64,000 bases of DNA from Bacillus sp. OxB-1. GTDB taxonomy: Bacteria; Bacillota; Bacilli; Bacillales_A; Planococcaceae. The stretch spans positions 1,189,001 through 1,253,000 of the forward strand of contig NZ_AP013294.1 of assembly GCF_000829195.1 (NCBI RefSeq), given 5' to 3'. How positions within the stretch are numbered: the first letter of the stretch is position 1; every line of letters begins with the position of its first letter. This document shows positions 15,849 to 24,722 of this stretch, piece after piece. The position numbers and the translations under genes were made by a program. The notes under the pieces were generated by a model. That model saw only the letters and a program-made list of their open reading frames with translations, was not told where the DNA came from and ran no database searches.

Positions 15849-16782
15849 ATACCGCGGTTTGATAGCTATGTAATCCCATGCCGATAACGATGATAACAAC
15901 GCCGGCCAATGATATCGGGCCGGGCAGGGGGAGGCTGAGAATCAACATTTCCCCGAGCATGGCGAAGATGAGCTCTGTGGATTGGGTCGCTTCCACGGCT
16001 GCCAACTTTCCTTGATCTTCCCGGACGAGGTCGGTTGCCATGAAGAACAGCGATGTCGCAATGACGCCTGAACTGACCGCCACGATGAGAGATTGGACAA
16101 CCTGGCTCCAAGACGGCGGCCCGACTGTCCATAAAGCGTAGATTGCAAATCCGATCCAAACGGGAAGCGTCATGAGAGTCATGGCAAGCACCCGTTGGAA
16201 CATGTCGAGCCGCCCGCCGAGCAAGTCCATCATTTTCCGGTTCCCGAGCGGATAGGCAAAGGCGGCTATCAATAAAGGCAAGGTTCCGAGCCATAAGACT
16301 TGTGCCTCGACACTTTGCGCATTCGGAATTTGGATGATTATAATCCCGATGAAGATGATGGATGAAATGCCGAGCGACAATAGGGGAATGCGCTGACGTA
16401 TGTTCCGTTCGCCTTGGCTCGTTTGCACCCTAATTGAAAAGAGCGGTGCCAGGAGAACACCGGCAACGATCGTCAATTGCCAAGTCCCGGCGAGCAGCCA
16501 TCCGGGACTATAAGCAGCGGAGAAGGTGAGCGGCGCATAGAACAGGACGAATGCCACGAAGCTCCATAGAAAAAATGGAGCGGGTTTTGCGGACATCTCC
16601 CTTTTCACATCGCCGAGCCCTTTCCGGTACGCCACAATCGCCACCAAGAATGGAACCATGAAAAAATAGCGGAGTGACGCACTCCAGAGCCAGCTGCCGC
16701 CCGATAATTCCATCGAGCGGTTCAAGACAAAGGTGACTGCGAAGAAGAGGGAGGAGAGGATCCCGATCCAGATGGCCTTCAT
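15823..16782 (-). CDS. EmrE/DMT-type multidrug efflux family membrane protein
   Basis: A 319-residue protein with about ten hydrophobic helices arranged as two five-helix halves, the pattern of drug/metabolite transporters and of the Pfam multidrug resistance efflux family. It starts MKAIWIGILSSLFFAVTF. The stretch LVREDQGKLAAVEATQSTELIF near the last helices is typical of this subgroup. Substrate unknown. It is convergent with the acyl-CoA cluster and 11 bp downstream of pepT on the same strand. Confidence 0.8.
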   Translation of the reverse strand: MKAIWIGILSSLFFAVTFVLNRSMELSGGSWLWSASLRYFFMVPFLVAIVAYRKGLGDVKREMSAKPAPFFLWSFVAFVLFYAPLTFSAAYSPGWLLAGTWQLTIVAGVLLAPLFSIRVQTSQGERNIRQRIPLLSLGISSIIFIGIIIIQIPNAQSVEAQVLWLGTLPLLIAAFAYPLGNRKMMDLLGGRLDMFQRVLAMTLMTLPVWIGFAIYALWTVGPPSWSQVVQSLIVAVSSGVIATSLFFMATDLVREDQGKLAAVEATQSTELIFAMLGEMLILSLPLPGPISLAGVVIIVIGMGLHSYQTAVSKKKQPVT

Positions 16783-16793
16783 TCCAAACCCTC

Positions 16794-18020
16794 TCAGGCG
16801 CGAGCTTCGAAAAGCTTCACGGCCTCAATGATGACCTCGGTCGCCTTCACCATATTATCAGCGGAGATATATTCATATTTCCCGTGATAGTTTTCGCCGC
16901 CTGTGAAAATATTCGGCGTCGGCATGCCCATATAGGAAAGCTGGGACCCATCCGTCCCGCCCCGGATCGGGATGATTGCCGGCTCGATATCCAATTGCTT
17001 GAACGCCTCTGCGATGATGTCGACAATTTCCATGACCGGCTCGATTTTTTCCCGCATATTGAAGTATTGGTCTGTCAGTTCTAGTGTGATGGCCTGCTCT
17101 CCGTACCGCGTTTGCAAATCTTGCACCACATCTTCAAAAAGCTGTTTTCTCGCTTCGAACTGGTCACGGTCAAAATAGCGGATGATATAGTGAAGTGTCG
17201 TTTCCTCGACCGTTCCCTCCACTTCCATGAGATGAATAAACCCTTCATACCCTTCCGTCTTCTGTGGTATTTCTTCCGTGGGCATCGCCGCTTGAAATTC
17301 GTGGGCGATCAAAAGAGAATTCACCATCTTGCCCTTGGCGGAGCCAGGATGGATATTCGTACCATGGAACGTGACTTTCGCTCCGGCTGCATTAAAACTC
17401 TCATATTGTAACTCGCCGAGCGGCCCTCCATCCATCGTGTAAGCAAATTCGGCGCCGAATGCCTCCACGTCAAATTTATGCGGCCCCCGTCCGATTTCTT
17501 CATCCGGCGTGAACGCGACACGCAGTTTCCCGTGTTTGATCTCCGGATGTTGAATCAAATACTCCATCGCGGTCATGATTTCTGCGATGCCAGCTTTATT
17601 ATCCGCACCTAGCAGAGTCGTCCCGTCGGTAGTGATCAATGTGTGGCCCACATAATTCGTGAGCTCCGGGAAATCGGAGACCTTCATAACCGTGTTTTCA
17701 TTCAACCGGATATCTGTCCCGTCGTAGTGATCCACCCGCTGAGGATTCACATTCTTCCCTGTATAGTCTGTCGCCGTATCCACATGGGCCAGAAATCCGA
17801 TGACGGGAATGTCCCGTGCCGTATTGGCAGGCAAGGTGGCAAATAAATAGCCGTTGTCGTCCAATGTGATTTCCTGCATGCCGATTGCTGTCAATTCCTT
17901 TTCCAGCTCATGCAATAAATTCCATTGCCCTGGCGTGGAAGGGGTCGATTGGCTATCGGCGTCCGATTGTGTGTCGATTTTGGCATACCGGATCAATCGT
18001 TCGATCAGGCGTTCTTTCAT
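16794..18020 (-). CDS. pepT: peptidase T (tripeptide aminopeptidase)
   Basis: A 408-residue zinc aminopeptidase of the M20B family. The metal-site motifs are visible: GFLAHVDTA (His and Asp), [11 protein letters not shown] (bridging Asp), [10 protein letters not shown] (Glu pair), YTMDGG and, near the end, [16 protein letters not shown] and ENYHGKYEY. It releases N-terminal residues from tripeptides in the cytosol. Start taken at 18020, where AGGAGG precedes by about 8 bp; the longer open frame to 18146 has no signal. Confidence 0.93.
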   Translation of the reverse strand: MKERLIERLIRYAKIDTQSDADSQSTPSTPGQWNLLHELEKELTAIGMQEITLDDNGYLFATLPANTARDIPVIGFLAHVDTATDYTGKNVNPQRVDHYDGTDIRLNENTVMKVSDFPELTNYVGHTLITTDGTTLLGADNKAGIAEIMTAMEYLIQHPEIKHGKLRVAFTPDEEIGRGPHKFDVEAFGAEFAYTMDGGPLGELQYESFNAAGAKVTFHGTNIHPGSAKGKMVNSLLIAHEFQAAMPTEEIPQKTEGYEGFIHLMEVEGTVEETTLHYIIRYFDRDQFEARKQLFEDVVQDLQTRYGEQAITLELTDQYFNMREKIEPVMEIVDIIAEAFKQLDIEPAIIPIRGGTDGSQLSYMGMPTPNIFTGGENYHGKYEYISADNMVKATEVIIEAVKLFEARA

Positions 18021-18154
18021 AACTGCATACCTCCTTAGTCGAAATTCCACTTCATCCAGCTTAGGTTTTATCTTATCAGACTTTTCTGCCTCACGGAATA
18101 GATGACGCACCAGCTGTCGATACTCGCTGCAATAGGGTAGTGGCACACTGGGAT

Positions 18155-19042
18155 TCAGTCGCCGTACATCATTTTCAGCTCATTGATAAACACTTCGACG
18201 TGCCGTTTTTCTCCCATCAACGGAGAGTGCAAAGTGGAAAACACCCTTTTTTGCGGTATGACATCCACCTTCAATGGAACGAGCTCCCCCCGATCCAGCG
18301 CCCTTTTTGCCGTGTGGACCGAAACGGCGGCAATGCCGAGGCCGCTCAGCAAGGCTTGTTTCACGCCTTCATTGGACCCGAAAATGGTACAGGACGGGTT
18401 GACCTGGCCGATGGACCGAAGCAGATAATCCGTAAATTGACGGGTGCCGGACCCTTTTTCACGCATGACCCAATGGGCTGATTGGAGGTCGGTCAACTCG
18501 ACATGGTCCAGTTTGGCAAGCGGATGTGTATTCACTGCCACCAGAATCAGTTCGTCATACATGAACGGCTTGATGATCAATTCCTTTGCAGGCACACCCC
18601 CTTCGATGCAACCGACATCGCATCGCAGTTCGCGGACCGCCGTCTCTACATCCTCGGTATTTTCAATCGTCACTTCGGCTTGCAAATGAGGAAATTTCCG
18701 GTGGAGCACTGTCAATACTTCCGGCAGTAAGTATTCCCCGATTGTATAGCTTGCAGAAATCCGCAGCTTGCCGCTCACTTCTCGATGCTTCCATAAAATC
18801 TCTTCCTTTGTCTTCTCCGCCAGTTTTAGCAATTGGATCGCTCGTTCATAGAGCAATTCCCCCTCTGGCGTCACGTGAAAAGTTCGATGGGAACGGATGA
18901 GCAGGGGGACGTTCAACTCGCTCTCCAAGTTTTTAATATGAAGACTGACGGTCGGCTGTGCGAGATTCAGCTTCTTTGCCGCCTTCGTGAAGTTCTGGTG
19001 TTCCACAACGGTTATAAAGGTATTCAATTCTTCCAACAGCAT
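18155..19042 (-). CDS. LysR-family transcriptional regulator, CysL-like
   Basis: A 295-residue regulator with an N-terminal winged helix-turn-helix (about 1-60, [23 protein letters not shown] region) and a C-terminal effector-binding domain (about 90-295). It is transcribed divergently from the YeiH-type transporter, the classic LysR arrangement, so it probably controls that gene and itself. CysL (YwfK) of B. subtilis and YeiE of E. coli are plausible relatives. The neighbouring sulfur genes make a sulfur-related effector likely but unproven. Confidence 0.85.
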   Translation of the reverse strand: MLLEELNTFITVVEHQNFTKAAKKLNLAQPTVSLHIKNLESELNVPLLIRSHRTFHVTPEGELLYERAIQLLKLAEKTKEEILWKHREVSGKLRISASYTIGEYLLPEVLTVLHRKFPHLQAEVTIENTEDVETAVRELRCDVGCIEGGVPAKELIIKPFMYDELILVAVNTHPLAKLDHVELTDLQSAHWVMREKGSGTRQFTDYLLRSIGQVNPSCTIFGSNEGVKQALLSGLGIAAVSVHTAKRALDRGELVPLKVDVIPQKRVFSTLHSPLMGEKRHVEVFINELKMMYGD

Positions 19043-19148
19043 CGGATGGTTCCCTCCTTACATCAGGAAAACTGATGGATTCTATTTAAAATACTCATTT
19101 TACTGATGATGGAATCCATTCTATCATGGAATAGAAGGAGAGGTTACT
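19043..19148. promoter_or_regulatory. divergent lysR-yeiH control region with inverted repeat
   Basis: ATGGATTC (19075-19082) and GAATCCAT (19112-19119) form an inverted repeat, and ACTGATG occurs beside each arm. A further TGGAATAG lies near 19127. This is a plausible LysR binding region serving both directions. No certain -35/-10 pair was assigned. Confidence 0.45.
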
Positions 19149-20138
19149 TTGAATAAAAATTTCTGGACAGGTATCGGCTTAACGCTGATCATCGCGGTGA
19201 TCGCAAAACTGGCAACGTCGCTTCCTTATCTCTCGTTGATCGGCCCGTTAGTCATCGCGATTTTAATCGGAATCATATGGAATACCTTTTTCCCCGTCCG
19301 GAACACTTGGGAGCCGGGCATCCAATTTTCATCCAAGAAACTATTGCGCGCAGGAATCATTCTACTTGGGATGCGGTTGAATCTAAGCGATATTGCAGCG
19401 GCGGGATGGCCTGCTTTTCTACTGGCGACGAGCAGCGTCGTCATCGGGATTTCGGCTGTATATGGGGTCGCGAAACTGCTAAAGGTCGATAGCACGATCG
19501 GCTTCTTGACCGCCTGTGGAACAGGGATTTGCGGCGCGGCAGCCATCGTCGCTGTTTCATCGCAAATGAAGGCGAGGGCCGAACAGACCGCAGTGGCCGT
19601 GGCAATCATCGCACTGCTCGGCACGTTGTTTACGTTCCTCTATTCGATCTTCTATTCGGCACTGGGGCTGTCGAGTGAAGCGTACGGCATGTTCGCAGGC
19701 GGCACGCTTCATGAAATCGCGCATGTCGTGGCAGCAGGGGATGTTGGGGGAGCCGCAGCTCTCGATTTGGCGTTGGTCGTCAAATTGACGCGGGTCATCC
19801 TGTTAGTTGTGGTCGCAGCAGGCGTCGGCTTCTGGATGGCGAAAAGGAACCGGCAGGAAGGGGAGGCTTTCAGCTTCAGGAAACTCCCGATTCCATGGTT
19901 CATTTTCGGATTTTTGGCGGTGAGTGCCATCTACTCGACTGGGATTGTACCTGAGCAAGTTGCGTCCATGCTTGTATCATTGGCTTATATCTTGATGGCG
20001 ATGGCGATGGCAGGCCTCGGATTGAACGTAAAATTGGCCGCATTCAAACGGGCAGGTGCCAAACCTTTCATTGCCGGATTGGGTGGAACAATCGTCCTAG
20101 TGGCAGTCGAATATGGGTTTATCCGTTTTTTATTTTAA
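19149..20138 (+). CDS. YeiH-family putative sulfate exporter
   Basis: A 329-residue integral membrane protein with about ten hydrophobic helices, of the UPF0324/YeiH family. Family marks are LLRAGIILLGMRLNLSDI near the N-terminus, TACGTGICGAAAI in the middle and the CPA-like GGTLHEIAHVVAAG. The family is annotated as a putative sulfate exporter, though the substrate evidence is thin. TTG start at 19149 follows GAAGGAGAGG. It is divergent from a LysR gene and next to the CstR sulfur operon, consistent with sulfur anion handling. Confidence 0.85.
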   Translation: MNKNFWTGIGLTLIIAVIAKLATSLPYLSLIGPLVIAILIGIIWNTFFPVRNTWEPGIQFSSKKLLRAGIILLGMRLNLSDIAAAGWPAFLLATSSVVIGISAVYGVAKLLKVDSTIGFLTACGTGICGAAAIVAVSSQMKARAEQTAVAVAIIALLGTLFTFLYSIFYSALGLSSEAYGMFAGGTLHEIAHVVAAGDVGGAAALDLALVVKLTRVILLVVVAAGVGFWMAKRNRQEGEAFSFRKLPIPWFIFGFLAVSAIYSTGIVPEQVASMLVSLAYILMAMAMAGLGLNVKLAAFKRAGAKPFIAGLGGTIVLVAVEYGFIRFLF

Positions 20139-20146
20139 TAAAAAAG

Positions 20147-20176
20147 AAAGGCTGTCCGACATTCCGGACAGCCTTT
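20147..20176 (-). terminator. terminator for the DUF2187 gene
   Basis: AAAGGCTGTCCG pairs with CGGACAGCCTTT. The T-run lies on the minus-strand side, so it best serves the leftward small gene, though the stem may also stop the yeiH transcript. Confidence 0.75.
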
Positions 20177-20181
20177 AAACG

Positions 20182-20403
20182 TTACACAATGGAATAATTT
20201 TTATGGGAGACAACGGTCAAGTTGGATGCGGCACCGATCCGTTCAGCATCCGCCTCCGAAAGCTCAACAATGACAGAGTTCTCCAAAATTTTGAAGATCG
20301 TGCCATTTACTCTATGATCATTACGGACGAATGAAATCTCTTCGTCGATTTCGCGCGCAGCGACAAAATCGCATACATCCTTTTCCTTACGTGGAAAGGC
20401 CAT
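20182..20403 (-). CDS. DUF2187 (YkvS-like) small protein
   Basis: A 73-residue protein with the DUF2187/YkvS pattern: a small beta-rich domain containing VNGTIFKILENSVIVELS and ending VVSHKNYSIV. YkvS-type proteins are widespread in Bacillales and of unknown function; the fold resembles small SH3-like nucleic acid or ribosome-associated domains, which is only a suggestion. It is a single-gene unit with its own terminator, convergent with yeiH and divergent from the cstR promoter. Confidence 0.75.
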   Translation of the reverse strand: MAFPRKEKDVCDFVAAREIDEEISFVRNDHRVNGTIFKILENSVIVELSEADAERIGAASNLTVVSHKNYSIV

Positions 20404-20620
20404 TCAGATTCCCCCCAATGTCTAGTCTCATCTCGCAAATAAAAAAACTTAGGCAGTACCTAAGCGTGGGAGATGGCGACAACTATATACCTCGTTGGAA
20501 GTTGTCTTCCTATTATTGTATCATAGTTTTAAATAATATGGAAATTCCAATAGGTTTTTCAGTATTAAAGGTGGATTCTTTCAATCTGTCGTGCGAACTG
20601 TCCGTCGCCGGATTACAGGG

Positions 20621-20649
20621 TTGACATTATACCTCGAGGGGTATATTAT
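20621..20649 (+). promoter_or_regulatory. cstR promoter with overlapping CstR-type operator
   Basis: TTGACA (20621) is separated by 17 bp from TATTAT (20644). Within the spacer and running into the -10 lies TATACC-TCGAGG-GGTATA (20628-20645), an inverted repeat of the CsoR/CstR operator style. Repressor binding would block polymerase, giving autoregulation. Confidence 0.8.
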
Positions 20650-20683
20650 AAAGACAATGAACACGGAGAAAGGAGCTGATAAC

Positions 20684-20947
20684 ATGGAGTACAGCGATCA
20701 GGTGAAAAATCGGTTGAAGCGGATCGAGGGCCAAATTAAAGGCATCTTACGTATGATGGAAGAAGACAAAGATTGTAAAGACGTCATTACACAATTATCG
20801 GCTTCCCGTTCGGCAATCGATCGCGCGATTGGCGTGATCGTCAGTACGAATCTGATTTCCTGCATTCAAAATATGGAAGAGAACGATGCAAGGGTGCAAG
20901 AGGATATTGTAAAAGAAGCAGTTGATCTTCTCGTAAAGAGTCGCTAA
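20684..20947 (+). CDS. cstR: CstR-like persulfide-sensing repressor (CsoR family)
   Basis: An 87-residue all-helical CsoR-family repressor. It has Cys31 (DCKDVITQL) and Cys60 (NLISC), the two positions used by CstR to form di- and trisulfide bridges when persulfides rise. The copper-ligand histidine that CsoR has four residues before the second cysteine is Asn here, arguing against copper sensing. Start 20684 is set by AAGGAG; the frame opens earlier but across the promoter. It heads an operon of rhodaneses, TusA, DsrE and a persulfide dioxygenase, and matching operators lie at 20628, 20975 and 21822. Confidence 0.9.
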   Translation: MEYSDQVKNRLKRIEGQIKGILRMMEEDKDCKDVITQLSASRSAIDRAIGVIVSTNLISCIQNMEENDARVQEDIVKEAVDLLVKSR

Positions 20948-20970
20948 TGACTCTTTCTTTTTCGGAATAA

Positions 20971-20990
20971 AATATACCCCATGGGGTAAT
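20971..20990 (+). promoter_or_regulatory. second CstR-type operator
   Basis: TACCCCATGGGGTA at 20975-20988 is a perfect 14-bp palindrome located between cstR and the DsrE gene. Same arms as the site over the cstR promoter. Confidence 0.8.
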
Positions 20991-21011
20991 TATTAAAAAG
21001 GAGAGATTGTA

Positions 21012-21491
21012 TTGGAAGAAACGAAAAAGACGACGATCGTCTTGTTCAGTGGAGATTATGACAAGGCGATGGCCGCGTATATCATTGCAAACGGGGCGGC
21101 GGCCTATGACCATGAGGTGACCATTTTTCACACGTTCTGGGGATTGAATGCACTGCGAAAAGACGCAACAGTACCTGTGAAAAAAGGCGTCCTGGAAAAG
21201 ATGTTCGGAAAAATGATGCCTCGCGGAGCCGATAAAATGGGCATCTCCAAAATGAATTTTGCGGGCATGGGACCGAAAATGATCAAACATGTCATTAAAA
21301 AGCATAACGCCATGACATTGCCGCAATTGATCGATATGGCGCAGGAACAAGATATCAAATTGGTCGCCTGTACGATGACGATGGATCTTCTTGGGCTGGA
21401 TCAAAAAGAATTGATGGATGACGTAGAATACGCCGGGGTTGGCGCCTATCTGGCAGATGCACAAGACGGCCAGGTGAACTTATTCATTTAA
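21012..21491 (+). CDS. DsrE/DsrF/DrsH-like (DsrE2) protein
   Basis: A 159-residue protein of the DsrE2 family (TTIVLFSGDYDKAMAAYIIANGAA... region at the start). A conserved cysteine sits in VACTMTMDLLG, about residue 120, the position used as sulfur acceptor in this family. It likely shuttles sulfane sulfur between rhodanese and TusA proteins encoded next to it. TTG start at 21012 follows AAGGAGAG. It lies just downstream of a CstR-type palindrome, so it is probably induced by persulfide stress. Confidence 0.85.
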   Translation: MEETKKTTIVLFSGDYDKAMAAYIIANGAAAYDHEVTIFHTFWGLNALRKDATVPVKKGVLEKMFGKMMPRGADKMGISKMNFAGMGPKMIKHVIKKHNAMTLPQLIDMAQEQDIKLVACTMTMDLLGLDQKELMDDVEYAGVGAYLADAQDGQVNLFI

Positions 21492-21506
21492 AAGGAGAGA
21501 GAAACA

Positions 21507-21803
21507 ATGAAAGAAATCACGGCTACGGATCTACTAGAAGCGATGGAGAAGAAGGAACCGATCCATCTAATCGACGTCCGCGAAACGGATGAAGTCGCAG
21601 AAGGGAAAATTCCGGGGGCGGTCAATATCCCGCTTGGCCTATTGGAATTCCGTCTACATGAATTAGATAAATCAAAGGAATACACGATGGTTTGCCGTTC
21701 GGGAGGGCGCAGCGGAAGAGCTGCACAATTGCTGGAGAGCCATGGATATAGAGTGGTCAATATGACGGGCGGCATGATGGCGTGGGACGGTCCGACCGAA
21801 TAA
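21507..21803 (+). CDS. single-domain rhodanese
   Basis: A 98-residue cytosolic rhodanese with LIDVRE at the start of the fold and the active loop CRSGGRSG (Cys63). No membrane anchor or extra domain. It is the second gene of the CstR-controlled block, 15 bp after the DsrE-like gene. It would accept sulfur from persulfides or thiosulfate and hand it on. Confidence 0.9.
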   Translation: MKEITATDLLEAMEKKEPIHLIDVRETDEVAEGKIPGAVNIPLGLLEFRLHELDKSKEYTMVCRSGGRSGRAAQLLESHGYRVVNMTGGMMAWDGPTE

Positions 21804-21816
21804 TTTTTTCGCAAAA

Positions 21817-21840
21817 ATAAATACCCATAGGGGCATAAGT
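21817..21840 (+). promoter_or_regulatory. third CstR-type operator
   Basis: ATACCCATAGGGGCAT (21821-21836) is a near palindrome matching the two upstream sites, 20 bp before the TusA-rhodanese start. A weaker half site, GGGGTATG, precedes the dioxygenase gene at about 22439. Confidence 0.65.
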
Positions 21841-21855
21841 AAAGGAGAACATGCA

Positions 21856-22422
21856 ATGATCCAATCTCATGTAATACTTGATGCAAAAGGATTGGCGTGT
21901 CCGATGCCGATCGTCAAGACGAGGAAAGCGGTAAAAGAAATGGAACCTGGTGAAGTGATTGAAGTTCAGGCTACGGATAAAGGTTCGACAGCAGATTTGA
22001 AAGCTTGGGCGGACAGTTCGGGGCATCACTATTTGGGCACCATCGAAAAGGATGGCCATCTGAAGCATTATGTCCGAAAATCGGCAGGAGAAGAAATCGC
22101 AGAAACACGTCATCCGCATATCGTCTCCAATGAAGAACTCCAAGCTATCTTGGAGGACCATGCTGGCGATATCGTGCTGGATGTGCGCGAATCGGCGGAA
22201 TATGCGTTCAGCCATATCCCGGGTGCTCTTTCCATCCCATTGGGGGAACTTGAGGACCAAATGGCGGCTCTTCCGAAGGGGGCACCAATCTATATCGTAT
22301 GCCGAACTGGAAACCGCAGCGACTTGGCTGCGCAACAGTTGACGGAAGCCGGTTTCACGGATGTCAAAAATGTCGTTCCCGGAATGAGTGCATGGAACGG
22401 GCCGAGTGAAAAATCTATTTAG
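21856..22422 (+). CDS. TusA-rhodanese fusion sulfur carrier
   Basis: A 188-residue two-domain protein. Residues 1-75 are TusA-like with the carrier cysteine Cys15 in GLACPMP; residues 88-185 are a rhodanese with Cys149 in VCRTGNRS. The fusion recalls Staphylococcus CstA, which joins rhodanese, TusA and DsrE-like domains; here the DsrE part is a separate gene upstream and the order is TusA first. It probably relays sulfane sulfur toward the dioxygenase encoded next. Start 21856 follows AAAGGAG; the ATG at 21851 meets a stop at once. Confidence 0.9.
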   Translation: MIQSHVILDAKGLACPMPIVKTRKAVKEMEPGEVIEVQATDKGSTADLKAWADSSGHHYLGTIEKDGHLKHYVRKSAGEEIAETRHPHIVSNEELQAILEDHAGDIVLDVRESAEYAFSHIPGALSIPLGELEDQMAALPKGAPIYIVCRTGNRSDLAAQQLTEAGFTDVKNVVPGMSAWNGPSEKSI

Positions 22423-22450
22423 AGAAGAAATACAACAGGGGGTATGAAAA

Positions 22451-23578
22451 ATGTCACTTAAACCGATGACAGCAAGTGAAATGACGAAAAAGATTGTAAA
22501 GAAAGAACCGGTTTTCATTCTCGATGTACGAAATGATGACGCATTTGCCGACTGGAAAATCGAAGGGGAGCACATCCAGCATCTCAATATCCCTTATTTT
22601 GACCTGTTGGATGGTGTGGAGGATATCATGGACCAGCTTCCGACCGATCAGGACATCGTAGTCGTCTGTGCCAAAGAAGGTTCTTCCGTGATGGTAGCGG
22701 AGATGATCGCAGAACAAGGCAGGGCCGCTTTCTATTTGGAAGGGGGCATGAAAGCTTGGAGCGAACATTTGGAACCGGTCAAAGTCGGTGATTTGGCGGA
22801 TGGAGGTGAATTGTATCAATTCGTTCGGATCGGCAAAGGATGCCTTTCCTATATGATCGTTTCCCACGGGGAAGCGGCAATCGTCGATGCGACCCGGATG
22901 ACGGATGTGTTCATAAGCTTTGCGGAAGAATTGGACGCAAAAATCACTCATGTGTTCGACACGCATTTGCATGCCGATCATATTTCGGGAGGACGTAAAA
23001 TCGCGGAGCAGGTGGGCGGTACGTATTGGCTTCCTCCGAAAGATGCAGGCGAAGTGACATTTGCCTATGAACCGCTCGAAGAAGGGCGGGACGTCCGGAT
23101 CGGCAAGTCGACGATCGCCATCCAACCTCTTTACTCGCCGGGGCATACGATTGGTTCCACTTCCTTCGTGGTAGACAGCAAGTATTTACTGTCAGGCGAT
23201 ATTTTGTTCATCGATTCCATCGGACGTCCGGACCTCGCCGGTTTAGCAGATGACTGGGTCGGCGATTTGCGTGAGTCTCTCTATAAACGGTATAAGGAGT
23301 TGTCCGGAGAACTCCTCGTCCTTCCCGCTCACTTCATGATCATCGATGAATTGAAGGATGACGGCAGTGTCGCGGAGAAGCTAGGCGTTTTATTTGAACA
23401 GAATCATGGGCTGAATGTGGAGAGTGAAACTGAGTTCAGGAGAATGGTGACGGAGAATTTGCCGCCTCAACCGAATGCGTATCAGGAAATCCGGAAGACG
23501 AATATGGGTCGAATTACGCCTGATGAAGAGACGCAACGTGAAATGGAAATCGGCCCGAATCGCTGTGCCGTACGATAA
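22451..23578 (+). CDS. rhodanese-persulfide dioxygenase fusion
   Basis: A 375-residue protein with an N-terminal rhodanese (about 5-110, Cys73 in VVCAKEGSS) and a C-terminal metallo-beta-lactamase domain (about 118-350). The iron/zinc motif [11 protein letters not shown] holds His172, His174, Asp176 and His177; SPGHTIGS and [14 protein letters not shown] follow. This is the persulfide dioxygenase (ETHE1-like) fold, expected to oxidise persulfide to sulfite. The domain order is the reverse of the fusion at the window's left edge, so the genome carries two different versions. In the middle of the CstR operon. Confidence 0.9.
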   Translation: MSLKPMTASEMTKKIVKKEPVFILDVRNDDAFADWKIEGEHIQHLNIPYFDLLDGVEDIMDQLPTDQDIVVVCAKEGSSVMVAEMIAEQGRAAFYLEGGMKAWSEHLEPVKVGDLADGGELYQFVRIGKGCLSYMIVSHGEAAIVDATRMTDVFISFAEELDAKITHVFDTHLHADHISGGRKIAEQVGGTYWLPPKDAGEVTFAYEPLEEGRDVRIGKSTIAIQPLYSPGHTIGSTSFVVDSKYLLSGDILFIDSIGRPDLAGLADDWVGDLRESLYKRYKELSGELLVLPAHFMIIDELKDDGSVAEKLGVLFEQNHGLNVESETEFRRMVTENLPPQPNAYQEIRKTNMGRITPDEETQREMEIGPNRCAVR

Positions 23579-23601
23579 TTCAACTAAAGGAGAAGATATA
23601 T

Positions 23602-23829
23602 ATGGAATCGACAAAATTTTTAGATGCAAAAGGGCTCGCCTGCCCGATGCCTGTCGTCCGCACAAGAAAGGTGATCAAAGAATTGGCGGAAGGTGAAGTC
23701 TTGGAAGTTCATACGACGGATAAAGGTTCGGTGGCGGATTTGACTGCCTGGTCCAAGTCGAGCGGCCATCAACTGTTGGAGCAATCCGAAGAGGCCGGCG
23801 TCTTTCGCTTTTGGATCCAAAAGGGCTGA
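23602..23829 (+). CDS. TusA-family sulfur carrier
   Basis: A 75-residue stand-alone TusA protein with the carrier cysteine in GLACPMPVVRTRK and the conserved TTDKGSVADL turn. It is closely similar to the TusA half of the fusion encoded 1.2 kb upstream and looks like a duplicate of it. It would accept persulfide sulfur from a rhodanese. AAAGGAG lies before the ATG. It is the penultimate gene of the operon. Confidence 0.92.
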   Translation: MESTKFLDAKGLACPMPVVRTRKVIKELAEGEVLEVHTTDKGSVADLTAWSKSSGHQLLEQSEEAGVFRFWIQKG

Positions 23830-23853
23830 CGACCGCGAAAGGAGGGGGTTGAA

Positions 23854-24627
23854 ATGGATTTCGCTTTTATTGTGACGATGTTCCTGATCGGATTTATCGG
23901 CTCATTCATCTCGGGGATGGTGGGAATCGGTGGGTCGATCATCAAGTACCCGATGTTGCTCTATCTCCCGCCGGTGCTCGGAGTGGCAGCGTTCACCGCC
24001 CATGAAGTGTCGGGGATCAGCGCCATCCAAGTGTTTTTTGCAACGATTTCTGGCGTCTGGGCGTATCGGAAAAGCGGGTTGATCAACAAAGCGCTCCTCC
24101 TTTATATGGGAGTCAGTGTTCTGCTCGGAAGTTTAATCGGTGGATTCGGCTCGGACCTGCTGTCGGAGAATATGGTCAACCTGGTCTATGGTCTGTTGGC
24201 GACCATCGCCGCCATCATGATGTTCGTTCCGAAAAAAGGGTTGGACAATATTCCAGCCGAACAAGTGACATTCAATAGATGGCTGGCGGCAAGTCTCTCA
24301 TTTCTCGTCGGGATTGGAGCCGGAATCGTCGGTGCAGCGGGTGCGTTCATCTTAGTACCGATCATGTTGATTGTCTTGAAAATCCCGACCCGCATGACGA
24401 TTGCCACATCGCTGGCGATTACGTTCCTCTCCTCCATCGGTTCGACAGTTGGGAAAGTAGTGACCGATCAAGTACTATATGGCCCTGCCGCCATCATGGT
24501 CGTTGCCAGCGTCCTAGCCGCGCCGCTTGGAGCGAAAGTCGGCCAAAAGATGAATACGAAAATATTGCAAGGGATTTTGGCAGTTCTCATCCTGGGAACG
24601 GCTGTCAAAATATGGATGGATTTTTAA
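23854..24627 (+). CDS. TSUP family (TauE/SafE) sulfite/sulfur exporter-like permease
   Basis: A 257-residue membrane protein with about eight hydrophobic helices in two repeats, of the TauE/SafE (TSUP) family. The N-terminal segment [15 protein letters not shown] and the second repeat [17 protein letters not shown] are the paired family motifs. At the end of a persulfide oxidation operon it most likely exports sulfite, as TauE does in S. aureus cst loci. GAAAGGAGG precedes the start. A terminator follows. Confidence 0.9.
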   Translation: MDFAFIVTMFLIGFIGSFISGMVGIGGSIIKYPMLLYLPPVLGVAAFTAHEVSGISAIQVFFATISGVWAYRKSGLINKALLLYMGVSVLLGSLIGGFGSDLLSENMVNLVYGLLATIAAIMMFVPKKGLDNIPAEQVTFNRWLAASLSFLVGIGAGIVGAAGAFILVPIMLIVLKIPTRMTIATSLAITFLSSIGSTVGKVVTDQVLYGPAAIMVVASVLAAPLGAKVGQKMNTKILQGILAVLILGTAVKIWMDF

Positions 24628-24632
24628 TGAAC

Positions 24633-24692
24633 AAGGGCTGGCATGAGAATCAGTGAAAACTGAATCTCGATGCCAGCCCTTATCTGTTTTTC
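24633..24692 (+). terminator. terminator of the CstR sulfur operon
   Basis: AAGGGCTGGCAT...GAGA pairs with TCTC...ATGCCAGCCCTT and is followed by a T-rich tract (ATCTGTTTTT). Confidence 0.9.
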
Positions 24693-24722
24693 AAAGCATG
24701 AAGTGAACTAGTAGTTGTCTAA

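Noticed and set aside
20684..20947. Copper-sensing CsoR
   Set aside because: The copper-ligand histidine is Asn, and the regulated genes are sulfur-relay genes rather than copA/copZ.
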